A stretch of 64,000 bases of DNA from Chelativorans salis (GTDB taxonomy: Bacteria; Pseudomonadota; Alphaproteobacteria; Rhizobiales; Rhizobiaceae), in NCBI RefSeq assembly GCF_025336525.1, contig NZ_JAOCZP010000001.1, positions 744,001-808,000 on the forward strand. The letters run 5' to 3'. Made by a program: the position numbers and the translations under genes. The first letter of the stretch is position 1; each line of letters begins with the position of its first letter. Below, piece after piece: positions 52,405 to 61,953 of this stretch. The notes under the pieces are model-generated. The model was not told the origin of the DNA. It searched no databases and saw only the letters and a list, made by a program, of their open reading frames with translations.

Positions 52405-53406
52405 ATGACCTCGAATGACGATCCACAGGGCGAAGACGGCAAAACCATTATTCGCCCGAGCCGCCGGAACCAACCGGATCGCGCAAGCCGGACGCCTGAC
52501 GACGGTACCCTTTCGCAGCACGGAGGCTCCGGAGCGACGGTATTCGATCCTGGCCTCGCGCAGCGCCCTCCGGCAGGCTGGCAGACGGGTACTGTGATCT
52601 TTCAAGGCCCGCCTTCCGCTGACAGCCTCTCATCTCCGGCGCCCGATGCGGTGCTCGCCGTTCCCGACGGCTTTGCATACACCTCCGCCAATCCGTTCAT
52701 CGCCGCCGCCGCACCCGTCTTGGTAATCCTTGGCCGTCTGCAGCTTGCGTCGTCGACCAATGCCGACCAGGCGGCACTGGCAGAACGCATTGCACGTGCC
52801 ATTCAGGATTTCGAACATCGGATCTCCGACGCGGGTCTTTCTGATGAAGACATACGGATGGCGAAGTTCGCGCTGTGCGAGACGGCTGACGATGTCATCG
52901 CGCATCTGCCGGACACGGATCCGAAGGGCTGGAAAGAACACGCGATGCTGCCGCGGTTCTTCCACTTGACAGCATTCGGCACCGGTTTTTTCCAGGCGTT
53001 GAACAAGGTGCTAGCGGACCCGGACCGGCACTGTGATCTCATCCAGTTCATGCACGCCTGCATGTCGCTCGGCTTCGAAGGTCAGTATCGGGGGAGCGTG
53101 CGGAAAGACCATGGCATCGATCGCGTACGCCGCGACGTCTATGAGACGCTGCGCTATTTCAGACCGCGGACCGAGGAGGATATCTCGCCGCGCTGGAAAG
53201 GTTTGGCGGAGGAAGCACCAGACACCGCGTCGCGCACACCCCTGTGGTCGGTCGCAGCCGGCCTGGCCGTGCTGCTAGTCGGCGGCTACGTCGTCCTGCG
53301 TGTGCTCATTGCCGGCGACGGCGAGGCCGTCGTGCAGAAACTGCTGGCGCTCAACCCGGACACGCCTGTCACCATCGAGCGCGCAAGCGTCTCGAGGCAG
53401 CCATGA
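52405..53406 (+). CDS. Second TssL (DotU) protein, without OmpA domain
   Basis: A 333-residue protein: disordered N-terminal ~80 residues, a DotU/IcmH domain (~90-285; SANPFIAAAAPVLVILGRLQ, FALCETADDVIAHLPDTDPK, FMHACMSLGFEGQYRG) and one C-terminal membrane helix (TPLWSVAAGLAVLLVGGYVV), after which the protein ends within ~35 residues. The peptidoglycan-binding OmpA domain of copy 1 is missing. ATG 52405 has GGAAG upstream. The gene overlaps the second tssM by four bases. Confidence 0.92.
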   Translation: MTSNDDPQGEDGKTIIRPSRRNQPDRASRTPDDGTLSQHGGSGATVFDPGLAQRPPAGWQTGTVIFQGPPSADSLSSPAPDAVLAVPDGFAYTSANPFIAAAAPVLVILGRLQLASSTNADQAALAERIARAIQDFEHRISDAGLSDEDIRMAKFALCETADDVIAHLPDTDPKGWKEHAMLPRFFHLTAFGTGFFQALNKVLADPDRHCDLIQFMHACMSLGFEGQYRGSVRKDHGIDRVRRDVYETLRYFRPRTEEDISPRWKGLAEEAPDTASRTPLWSVAAGLAVLLVGGYVVLRVLIAGDGEAVVQKLLALNPDTPVTIERASVSRQP

Positions 53407-56400
53407 TGAGTTGGCCTCTGCGGATGGCAGCAGCAGCGGCACTGACAGCTCTCATCGCCGCACTCTGGCTGGCCGGGCCGATGATTGGTTTTGGCGATGT
53501 CCGACCGCTCGAGCCTGCCTGGGTGCGCGCTGTATCAACCGGCGTTCTCCTTGTCGGCTTCGGTACCTACTGGATCTTTCGTTTCCTGCAGATACGGCAC
53601 TCGCACGAGGCGCTGATCCCGTCCGCCCGCAGCGGCGCTAATGGCGGTGATGCGCCTGAACTGCAGACGCGCATGGCGGAAGCGGTGGCCAGGCATCGAC
53701 GGGCGCGGGGAAAGCGCGGCTTGCGGGAAATCCCATGGTATCTCGTCATCGGTCCGCCGGGCAGCGGCAAGACGACGGCACTGGCCAACTCGGGCCTGAA
53801 GTTCCCCTTCGCTGGCCCGGAAGCGGGCGACAGAACGCAAATATGCGACTGGTGGTTCGCCGAGGATGCCGTGCTCGTCGACACGCCGGGGCGCTATACC
53901 ACCCAGGGCGGCGATCCGCGCAGCGACAACCAAAGCTGGCTCGCCCTCCTATCGCTTCTGAAAAGACATCGCGGCCAGTGGCCCATAGACGGTGTCATAC
54001 TCACCTGCAGCCTCGAGGATCTGATGATCCTCGACGACCAGGGGCTAGGCGCGCACGTGGTCGCCATCGGCAACAGACTGCAGGAAATCGAAGAGCATCT
54101 GCAGAGCGGATTTCCGGTCTATGTGCTTTTCACGAAGGCTGATCTGGTCGCCGGCTTTGTGGAGTATTTCGGCAGCTTCGATCAAGACCGCCGACACAAG
54201 GTATGGGGCACAACATTTGACGCGGGGGAAAACCTAAAAACCTTGCTCAAGCAAATCCCGGCGGAGTTCGAAGCTCTCGCGGGACGCCTGGCTGAAGAGG
54301 CCACCGACCGGCTCCAAGAGGAGCGGGATTCCGCCGCCCGCATTGCGCTCTTCGCCTTCCCGGCACGGTTCGGCCTTCTGAGGGAGCGCGTCACCGGCTT
54401 TCTCCGCTCCATCTTCGAACGGGGCAAGCACGGCGAAGACGTGAAGCTGCGCGGCTTCTACTTTTCTTCCGCCACCCAAAAAAGCCCGGCAATCGACCAG
54501 GTGCTACAGGATGCCGCCGGCGGCTTCGCCCGCGTCAACGTTCCCGCTCACGCCTCGAAGGACGGCGAGGGCTTCTTCCTCAACGATCTCCTGAGCAAGG
54601 TCATCTTCGCCGAGGCTGGCCGGATACTCCAGGACCGCTTTGCAGCACGACGCGCAGCGACATTGCGCTATGGCGGCCTAGCGGCGATAGCGCTGGTTGC
54701 TGCCGGCGCGCTCGGCATGTTGGGATGGAGCTATTCAGCCAACAGCTCCCTCATCGCACTCACCGACGAATCCGTCGAGGACCTGCGGCACGGATCGGAA
54801 CAGCTGCTTGCCAGCACGACGGTCGCCGACGCGGACCTCGAAAACGTCATCACCGTCTTGCAGACACTGCGTTACCTGCCCGCCGGCTTCGAGACCCGGG
54901 ACCTGCGGGCACCGATGCATGAAACTTTCGGCCTCAGCCAGCGCGAGCGCCTCCGTTCGGCGTCGATCACCGCATACCGGCAGGCGCTGGAGCGTATGTT
55001 CCGCTCGCGCCTCCTCCTTCAACTCGAACGGACCATCGGCGAAAGGATGGTCGATCCCATCGAACTCTACGAGCCGCTGAAGGTCTACCTCATGCTTGGT
55101 GGGCAGGCGCCGAAGGTGGACGACGTACTTATCGTCGCCTGGATGCGCAGGGATTGGGAGGAAAACCGCTACCCGGGATCGAGCAACCGCGAAGGCAGGC
55201 TGGAACTCGAAAAACACCTGCGCGCCATGCTCGAACTCGATGACGGCAGAGAACCGTCCTTCGCGCTCAACCGCTCGCTGGTCGAGGCCGCGCAGCGCTC
55301 GCTCGGGCGGTTGACGCTGGCAGAACGTGCCCGCGCCCTGATACGCTCCGCGATCTATTCGGCAGGTCTTGAGGATTTTTCGCTGGCCGCAGGCGGGGGG
55401 CCGGAAGCCGGCCTCGTGTTCGAAACGGTCGATGGCAACGATGTGGCGACCCTCACCGTGCCCGGCCTTTACACCTATGAAGGATTCAACAGCTTCTACC
55501 TGCCGCAGCTGGCCGGTGTCGCGCAAAAGCTGACCGATGATCACTGGGTGATCGGCGACGGCGGCGAGCAGGGTATGGAGCGGGAGTTGCCGCGGCTCGG
55601 ACCCGAACTCCTGGCCCGCTATGGCAGGGATTTCGGTGATGCGTGGAATGCCGTTCTCAACCGACTGAAATTCAAATCCCTGTCAGCCGACGGGCCGCAG
55701 TATCTCGCGCTCTCGGCCGCCGCCGCGTCGGACTCGCCCCTCAAGCGCCTTTTCGAAGCAGTCGCCAGCGAGACGGCTCTGGCGCGGGCGCCGAGCGTGG
55801 CAGCGAACGGAGAGGCTGCGCAAGAGACGGCCGAGCGCGCAAAGGGTCTCGCCCGCATCGGCATCCAGCTCCCCACGAGCAAATCCCAAAATCGCGCGGG
55901 CGCGGCCTTCTCGGGCGCGAACCAGCTTCCCGGGGCAAGCGTCGAAGCCCAGTTCAGGCCCTATCACGCGGTGGTCAGCGGCCCTCCCGGTCAGCGCCCG
56001 ATCGATGTCCTGGTCCACAACCTGCACGACATCCACCAGAGTCTTCAGCTCGCCGCCGCCGTCCCGGGTCAGGCTGAACGCGCGAACGCGAACCTGCAGC
56101 TGCAGATCTCCAGCCTGCGCACCAATGCCTCCCGACTTCCCAAGGCGATGTCCAGGATGGTCCATGAGGCAGCTGACGAATTCGAGGGCGATGCCGCGGA
56201 AACGTCCATCGCCAAGCTCAACCAGATGCTGCAGGAGACGGTTACCGATCCCTGCCAGGCAACAATCGACAACCGGTATCCCTTCGCCAAGGGTAGCACG
56301 GAGGACGTGCCGTTGGCGGACTTCGTCAGGATGTTCGCGCCCAACGGTGTGATGGACCGGTTCTTCGCGCAGCATGTCGCCCCGCTCACCGATCTCAGCA

Positions 56401-56912
56401 GCCAGACCTGGCAATGGAAGCAGGGCACGCGCCTGGGCCGCGAGCTTTCGGTCTCGGCGCTGAAGGCGTTCCAGCTCGCTGCCGAGATTCGCGACGCATT
56501 CTTCCCGCCCGGCGCCTCTGCTCCGGCGGTCGACATCACCTTCACGCCGGTTTCGCTGAACAGCGACGCCGAGATGGCGCTTCTGGATGTCGACGGCCAG
56601 TTGCTCCAGAGCTACCAGTCCGGCAGCGTTCCAGGCACAGTGACATGGCCGGGCAGCGGCATGTCCTCCGGCAGCGCGAACCTGAGCCTGACGCCTGAAC
56701 TGCCCGGCAGGGAATCGGCAGTTCGTTTCCAGGGCCCATGGGCACTGAAGCGGCTCTTCGATACGGCCTCCATCACCCGCAAGGAGGACGCGGTGGAGGC
56801 ACAGTTCGTGATCGGCGGCCGCGACATCGCCTATTCGATCACGACGCGCTCTTCAGACAATCCGTTCCTCCTGCCCGCGCTCTCCAATTTCCGGTGCCCA
56901 GCGGAGTTCTGA
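53403..56912 (+). CDS. Second TssM (IcmF) protein
   Basis: An 1169-residue paralogue of TssM. Two N-terminal helices precede the GTPase-like domain with Walker A IGPPGSGKTT (~116-125) and EDAVLVDTPGRY; a third helix lies near 421-445. The periplasmic part ends with the TssM C-terminal domain (SYQSGSVPGTVTWPGSGMSS; DNPFLLPALSNFRCPAEF), so it is full length. Sequence divergence from copy 1 is large outside the motifs, arguing for an old duplication or separate acquisition rather than recent copying. The following gene is the second kinase. Confidence 0.93.
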   Translation: MMSWPLRMAAAAALTALIAALWLAGPMIGFGDVRPLEPAWVRAVSTGVLLVGFGTYWIFRFLQIRHSHEALIPSARSGANGGDAPELQTRMAEAVARHRRARGKRGLREIPWYLVIGPPGSGKTTALANSGLKFPFAGPEAGDRTQICDWWFAEDAVLVDTPGRYTTQGGDPRSDNQSWLALLSLLKRHRGQWPIDGVILTCSLEDLMILDDQGLGAHVVAIGNRLQEIEEHLQSGFPVYVLFTKADLVAGFVEYFGSFDQDRRHKVWGTTFDAGENLKTLLKQIPAEFEALAGRLAEEATDRLQEERDSAARIALFAFPARFGLLRERVTGFLRSIFERGKHGEDVKLRGFYFSSATQKSPAIDQVLQDAAGGFARVNVPAHASKDGEGFFLNDLLSKVIFAEAGRILQDRFAARRAATLRYGGLAAIALVAAGALGMLGWSYSANSSLIALTDESVEDLRHGSEQLLASTTVADADLENVITVLQTLRYLPAGFETRDLRAPMHETFGLSQRERLRSASITAYRQALERMFRSRLLLQLERTIGERMVDPIELYEPLKVYLMLGGQAPKVDDVLIVAWMRRDWEENRYPGSSNREGRLELEKHLRAMLELDDGREPSFALNRSLVEAAQRSLGRLTLAERARALIRSAIYSAGLEDFSLAAGGGPEAGLVFETVDGNDVATLTVPGLYTYEGFNSFYLPQLAGVAQKLTDDHWVIGDGGEQGMERELPRLGPELLARYGRDFGDAWNAVLNRLKFKSLSADGPQYLALSAAAASDSPLKRLFEAVASETALARAPSVAANGEAAQETAERAKGLARIGIQLPTSKSQNRAGAAFSGANQLPGASVEAQFRPYHAVVSGPPGQRPIDVLVHNLHDIHQSLQLAAAVPGQAERANANLQLQISSLRTNASRLPKAMSRMVHEAADEFEGDAAETSIAKLNQMLQETVTDPCQATIDNRYPFAKGSTEDVPLADFVRMFAPNGVMDRFFAQHVAPLTDLSSQTWQWKQGTRLGRELSVSALKAFQLAAEIRDAFFPPGASAPAVDITFTPVSLNSDAEMALLDVDGQLLQSYQSGSVPGTVTWPGSGMSSGSANLSLTPELPGRESAVRFQGPWALKRLFDTASITRKEDAVEAQFVIGGRDIAYSITTRSSDNPFLLPALSNFRCPAEF

Positions 56913-57077
56913 CGGCGCACCGCCAAGCCGCGAATTTCTATACTCTTGCGCGCCCCTGTGGCAGACTGCGGGACGCAGGCAGGGTGGCGACGAAGCGTGA
57001 GGAAACGCCGGGAAGACCTTCCCGTTCTTTCCGCCGCCGTCGCATCGCCGGCAGCCGCTTGGCGGAGGGCGGGTTTG

Positions 57078-59123
57078 ATGAACTCCGATGACAGAACCCG
57101 GGTCTTGCCGGGGATGACGAGCGCGACCGTGGGCACTCAGCTCAGCGGCATCTATGAGCTTGACGAACGCATTGCCTCCGGCGGCATGGGCGAGGTCTAC
57201 CGCGGCCACAACATCCAGACCGGTGACGACGTCGCCATAAAGATCGTTCTGCCGGAATTCGCCCGCGACCAGACGATGCTGTCTTTGTTCCGCAAGGAAG
57301 CCTCCATACTCAATCATCTCTCGCATGATGCTGTCGTGCGCTACCACGTCTTCACGGTCGATCCAGGCATCGGCCGGCCATATCTCGCCATGGAGTTCGT
57401 GCGCGGCCAGTCGCTGTTCGACGTCATGCGGCGTGGGGCGCTTCCGGCCGAACAGGTGCGCAGGTTGTGCCACCGTCTCGCCTCGGGCCTCGCCGCCGTT
57501 CACGAAGCGGGAGCGGTGCATCGCGACCTTTCACCGGACAACATCATCCTGCCGGAGGGCCGGGTGGAGAGGGCCAAGATCATCGACTTCGGCATCGCGC
57601 GCTCGGCGACTGTCGGCGGCGAAACGCTGATCGGCGGCAAGTTCGCCGGCAAGTACAACTACGTCTCTCCCGAGCAACTCGGCCTTTACGGCGGCGAGGT
57701 GACGGAACGCTCCGATATCTACAGTCTCGGCCTCGTGTTGGTGGCTGCGCTCATTGGCGAACCCCTTGACATGGGAGGATCGCAACTCGAGGTGGTGGAA
57801 AAACGCAGGATCGTGCCCGACCTTTCCTGCATCGCGGGCGAACTTCGGACGATCATCGAGGCGATGCTGCAGCCCGATCCCGGCGATCGGCCGGCGAGCA
57901 TGGCGGAGATCGCCTGGATGACGCGTGACGACACCGTCACCGGGGCTCCGGGCAATCCGGCCCCGCCCTTCGCAGCGGTGGACCCGGGTCGGGAGCCATC
58001 GCCGGCGGGAAGCGAGGAGTCGGGCTTCGTCCCCCATATATCGCCCCGTTTGCCCCGCCCACCAGCAGCTCCCGCACATGCCCCGCCCCCGCCCGCCACG
58101 ACCGGGCAATCATCGGGCAGGAGAGACATAGCGCTTGCCGCCGTGGCCGCGGTCATCATCATTTCCGGCGCAGGCGCCTATCTCGCACTCCGACAGCAGG
58201 CGCCTGCCCCGCAGGTGGAATCGTCATTCGAAGCCGCTCCCGAAGTCGCCGAGCTGGCCGTGGCCACCGATCAACCGCCCCCACCTTCCCCTACGGCGCA
58301 AACGGAAGCGCAGGATTCTCCGGCATCTCCGGTCGAGGAGGCCGGAATCGCGCCGTTAGAATCTCCGGCACCCGCCGCTCCTGATACGGCGCTCGTTGAG
58401 CCGGAAACGGCGAAACCGCGGAACGACAGCGGGACGGCGACGGCAATGAACATTCCCAAGATTGCGGTTCCTCCGCCGGAAGCCATCGACGACGCCGCCG
58501 AGCGCATATCCTGGCTGCGTGACTACCAGGGTGGTGCATGCTTCTACGCGACGGCGACGACGGTCACCGACAAGACTGTAGAGATCGAGGGTTTCGGAAC
58601 CACCGTCGAACCTTTCAAGGCGCTTCTCGAGGCCTTCCAGGCCGAGTTCGACATCGAGCCGGATATCAGCGTCAGGCTTATAGAGCCGGCGCAGTGTGCC
58701 GTGACCGACTTCCTGCACGCTCTCGGCGGCACCAAGGCCGAGAAGCCGGAGTTCGTTCTAGACCGCACGTCGGTGCCGAGCGGCCTGCCGATCAGCGGCA
58801 GACTGGAAACACGCACCGGGCTGCAGTCAAGCCTGCTTCTGATCGACAACGAGGGCATGGTATACAACCTGGACAAACGCCTCTCCCCCGGGGCGGGCGA
58901 AGCAACCTTCAGTATCCCGATCAGCCTTGATGGCGAGGGCCGCGCAGCCGGAGCTGGTGTGCCCCAGATCATGTTGGTGATCACCGGCGCCGGCACGGTT
59001 CAGGCCGCTGCCTTCTCGGAACCCAGCCCGGCGGGTACCACGCTTCCGGCGATCCTGGCGGAGATCCGGGATAAGGGGATGAACATGTCCGCGACGGCCA
59101 AATATTTCCGGCTCGGCGGATAG
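57078..59123 (+). CDS. T6SS-associated Ser/Thr protein kinase, PpkA type (copy 2)
   Basis: A 681-residue transmembrane kinase, closely similar to copy 1 in the catalytic domain (glycine loop RIASGGMGEVY, Lys54, HRDLSPDN at 148-155, DFG at 170-172). One membrane helix (~350-371) separates it from a Pro/Ala/Glu-rich linker and a C-terminal domain (~475-681) with GACFY (Cys488) and IEPAQC (Cys540), ending SATAKYFRLGG just as copy 1 ends VAKYFRLGG. The ATG at 57078 matches the copy 1 start. It lies after the second tssM, so each kinase sits by its own membrane or sensor genes. Confidence 0.92.
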   Translation: MNSDDRTRVLPGMTSATVGTQLSGIYELDERIASGGMGEVYRGHNIQTGDDVAIKIVLPEFARDQTMLSLFRKEASILNHLSHDAVVRYHVFTVDPGIGRPYLAMEFVRGQSLFDVMRRGALPAEQVRRLCHRLASGLAAVHEAGAVHRDLSPDNIILPEGRVERAKIIDFGIARSATVGGETLIGGKFAGKYNYVSPEQLGLYGGEVTERSDIYSLGLVLVAALIGEPLDMGGSQLEVVEKRRIVPDLSCIAGELRTIIEAMLQPDPGDRPASMAEIAWMTRDDTVTGAPGNPAPPFAAVDPGREPSPAGSEESGFVPHISPRLPRPPAAPAHAPPPPATTGQSSGRRDIALAAVAAVIIISGAGAYLALRQQAPAPQVESSFEAAPEVAELAVATDQPPPPSPTAQTEAQDSPASPVEEAGIAPLESPAPAAPDTALVEPETAKPRNDSGTATAMNIPKIAVPPPEAIDDAAERISWLRDYQGGACFYATATTVTDKTVEIEGFGTTVEPFKALLEAFQAEFDIEPDISVRLIEPAQCAVTDFLHALGGTKAEKPEFVLDRTSVPSGLPISGRLETRTGLQSSLLLIDNEGMVYNLDKRLSPGAGEATFSIPISLDGEGRAAGAGVPQIMLVITGAGTVQAAAFSEPSPAGTTLPAILAEIRDKGMNMSATAKYFRLGG

Positions 59124-59134
59124 CATCAGGACAG

Positions 59135-59608
59135 ATGGAACATCGCCACCCTCCCCGCTTCTGTCGATCCACGGAGTCCCGCTCCGCCACCCTCGCCCGC
59201 TTGGCGCCCGTCGCGCTCGCCGTTGCCCTACTGGCCGTCCTCTGGCCGGAGCGCGCCCGCGCCGAATTCACTGTCTGCAACCAGACGCTCGACGTCGTGA
59301 ACCTCGCCGTCGGCCAGGAGGTCGACAGCGCTTTTCAGACCAACGGCTGGTGGACCGTGGGGGCCAACCAGTGCGTAAACGTCATCCGGGAGGAGCTGGC
59401 GAACCGTTACATCTACATCTATGCGACGGATGTCTTCGGACAGCCGATCCTGAACGGCTCCACCGAAATGTGCGTGGAGCGTCGGCGCTTCACCATCCGC
59501 GGCATCGAGGACTGTTGGCAGCGCGGGCACATTGCAACACGCTACTATGAGGTGGACACGCTTGAGCAGGTGCGCTGGACGCTCTTCCTGACAGAGAGCG
59601 GCCCATGA
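59135..59608 (+). CDS. DUF1036 exported protein
   Basis: A 157-residue protein with a signal peptide (~25-44; ALAVALLAVLWPERARAEF) and a DUF1036 domain: FTVCNQTLDVVNLAVG, GWWTVGANQCVNVIREEL, NRYIYIYATDVFGQPILNG. Four cysteines likely form two disulfides in the periplasm. It follows kinase copy 2 after 11 bases and overlaps the M23 gene by four, so it belongs to that operon. The family's function is unknown. Confidence 0.85.
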   Translation: MEHRHPPRFCRSTESRSATLARLAPVALAVALLAVLWPERARAEFTVCNQTLDVVNLAVGQEVDSAFQTNGWWTVGANQCVNVIREELANRYIYIYATDVFGQPILNGSTEMCVERRRFTIRGIEDCWQRGHIATRYYEVDTLEQVRWTLFLTESGP

Positions 59609-61902
59609 TGCACGGGATCGACTCCAGTTTCCGATTGCGGAAAGAGGCGCTCTCCGCGCGGCGCTCGCGGATGAGGCGTCACAAGATCGTCGCCGGCCTC
59701 TTGGGGCTGCTTTCGTTTGCTGCCGCTGTCTACATGATGGCCGAGTACTGGCTGCCTGGCGACGAAGATGAGGAATTCAATGTCGCCGAGGGCATGGGCG
59801 AGCTACCAGCTGACGCGCCGGTCTATGTTCCCGCTATTGTTGACCTTCCGGGCGACCCCATGTGGATAAACTTCGAAAAGGGCACAGAGAAGAAAGGTCG
59901 GTCGATCGCTCGGCCGGCGGAGCTTGCGGATCCGGGCATATCGCCCCGCGTCGAGATTCTGGCGGATGCCATGCTGAGCTCCAGCGAACGCTTCATGACG
60001 ACGATACCTTCAACGCAGGAGGACTTCGCGTTCTTCCAGGCGCAGCGAGCTGTGGTGGCAGGGGCTCCCGACGTCGGCTCCGATTTTCAGCCTTCAGGAG
60101 GCGTTGTTTCCGGTGAAACGGCGGAAGCCATCGCCGATTCCGGGGCCGGCTGGAGTGAAACCATCGACAAAGGCGAGGTCAAACTCCCTGCTTTTCAAAA
60201 AACTGAGATCGAGAACAACACAAGCGTGGCGATGACCGTCGACGAATCGGAACGAAGCGTAACGACCGACGACATCTTCGTCAGGGTTCTCAGCAAGCGA
60301 AGCCTGGAGAGCGTCGTTCTGGACGAAGATTTCGATGCCGGGGAAGCGGAACGCGCCGAGCAAGCCATGATCGCCCTCTTCGGCCTCGAGAGCCTTGAGC
60401 CCGGCTACGTCGTCGCCCTGCGCGGATATCGTCCCTCCCGGCAGACGCGTCCGCCGCTGCTGATGCAGGTCTCTATCTACACCAGGGACGCCTTCGTCGG
60501 CACGCTCGCACGCAACAGCTCCGGCGATTTCGTGTTGGGGGCCGATCCATGGGTGCGCAACGATCTATTCAACTATTCCGGCGTTCCGCAGGACGACACT
60601 CACAAGCGCCAGTACCGCTTGCTCGATGCGATCTACTCCGCGGCCGCCCGCAACAACGTCCCGACCGGCGTGATAGGCGAAGCGATTATGTATCTCTCGC
60701 GCGGCGAGGATCTCAACGCCTTCGCCACAGAGAGCGACCGGCTGGCCCTCGTCTATTCCCAGACCGCGCGCGGCGACGACGGCGTATCGGGCCGGGTGCT
60801 TTATGTGGGCGTCCACGGCGCGCAGAGGAGCTTGGAATGCTTCGTCTTCCGGCAGGACGACGGCAACTACGCCTGCATTACGCGGGAAGACCAGATCCAT
60901 TCGCTGACCGTCACCAACGGCATGGTCACGCCCGTGAACGGGGTTTTGACGTCAACATTCGGGCCGCGGAAGCACCCCATCCTGAAAACAGTCCGCATTC
61001 ACAAGGGAGTGGACTGGATGGCGCCCGTCGGCACCCCGGTCTTCGCCGCTTTCGATGGCAAGATCACCTTCCAAGGCAACGGCGGCGGCTATGGCAATCT
61101 GGTCAGGATCGCCCATCCCGACGGTCGCGAGACGCGCTATGCGCATCTGCAGCGCTTCAATTTGAAGAACAGCGTCGGCACCGCCGTCAAGGCTGGCGAG
61201 GTCATCGGATATGTGGGAACGACCGGTCTTTCGACGGGCCCGCATCTTCACTTCGAGCTCTATCAGGCGGGCTCGGCCGTCGACCCGCTCGGCACGGGGA
61301 CGGCGGTCGCGTCGGACGATTCCGCCGTGGAAGCGCTGACGGCACGCATTATCCAGGTGGAAAGTGGCGGCGACATACGGGCCAAGAACCCCAAGTCGTC
61401 GGCGACAGGCCTCGGCCAGTTCATCGAACGCACGTGGGTCCGGATGATGAATACCTATCGCCCGGATCTTGCACGCTCGCTCTCGCGCGAGGAGCTTCTG
61501 GCCCTGCGTTTCGAACCGACCATCTCGCGCGAGATGGTGCGCAATCTCGCGCGTGAGGGCGAGGCCTACCTGAGGGTGCGCGGTCACCAAATCACGGCCG
61601 GCCGTCTCTATCTCAGCCACTTTCTGGGAATGGAGGGGGCCCACAAGGTGCTTTCGGCACCCGGCTCAATGCCGCTCGTCGCCGTCGTTGGGCAACAGGT
61701 GATAGCAGCCAACTCGTTCCTCACCGGCAAGAACGTCGCCTACGTCGTCGACTGGGCGGAGCGGAAGATGCGCGGCCATGCGGCGCCAACCGCGCCGCAA
61801 CCCGCTTCGTCCACTAGGGAGATTAGGGTGTCATCGCCCGAATTCGAGAAGTACAAGCAGGCGATCGTCCAAATCCTGGACGCCACGATGAGCGCCCTTT
61901 GA
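59605..61902 (+). CDS. Membrane-anchored M23 peptidase with lytic-transglycosylase-like domain
   Basis: A 765-residue protein with a cytoplasmic N-terminal tail, one membrane helix (~28-50), a ~390-residue region of unknown fold, an M23 (LytM-like) domain (~445-562: STFGPRKHPILKT, HKGVDWMAPVGTP, GPHLHFELY with the zinc-binding His/Asp) and a goose-lysozyme/SLT-like domain (~575-690: IIQVESGGDIRAKNPKSSAT, GLGQFIERTWVRM with the catalytic Glu). It may cut both peptide cross-links and glycan strands of peptidoglycan to let the T6SS complex pass, a job done by separate enzymes elsewhere. Being tethered to the inner membrane next to TssM copy 2 supports this; it is still inference. Confidence 0.85.
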   Translation: MMHGIDSSFRLRKEALSARRSRMRRHKIVAGLLGLLSFAAAVYMMAEYWLPGDEDEEFNVAEGMGELPADAPVYVPAIVDLPGDPMWINFEKGTEKKGRSIARPAELADPGISPRVEILADAMLSSSERFMTTIPSTQEDFAFFQAQRAVVAGAPDVGSDFQPSGGVVSGETAEAIADSGAGWSETIDKGEVKLPAFQKTEIENNTSVAMTVDESERSVTTDDIFVRVLSKRSLESVVLDEDFDAGEAERAEQAMIALFGLESLEPGYVVALRGYRPSRQTRPPLLMQVSIYTRDAFVGTLARNSSGDFVLGADPWVRNDLFNYSGVPQDDTHKRQYRLLDAIYSAAARNNVPTGVIGEAIMYLSRGEDLNAFATESDRLALVYSQTARGDDGVSGRVLYVGVHGAQRSLECFVFRQDDGNYACITREDQIHSLTVTNGMVTPVNGVLTSTFGPRKHPILKTVRIHKGVDWMAPVGTPVFAAFDGKITFQGNGGGYGNLVRIAHPDGRETRYAHLQRFNLKNSVGTAVKAGEVIGYVGTTGLSTGPHLHFELYQAGSAVDPLGTGTAVASDDSAVEALTARIIQVESGGDIRAKNPKSSATGLGQFIERTWVRMMNTYRPDLARSLSREELLALRFEPTISREMVRNLAREGEAYLRVRGHQITAGRLYLSHFLGMEGAHKVLSAPGSMPLVAVVGQQVIAANSFLTGKNVAYVVDWAERKMRGHAAPTAPQPASSTREIRVSSPEFEKYKQAIVQILDATMSAL

Positions 61903-61953
61903 GGCCAAAGAGCGTTTCACGATCTCTCGGCCGCGCACGGCCCCGAGCGGTCT

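Noticed and set aside
53244-53402. An N-terminal extension of the second TssM
   Set aside because: The added residues are Arg/Ala/Gly-rich out-of-frame reading of the TssL2 end; ATG 53403 starts directly before the first membrane helix and overlaps the stop as in other pairs here.
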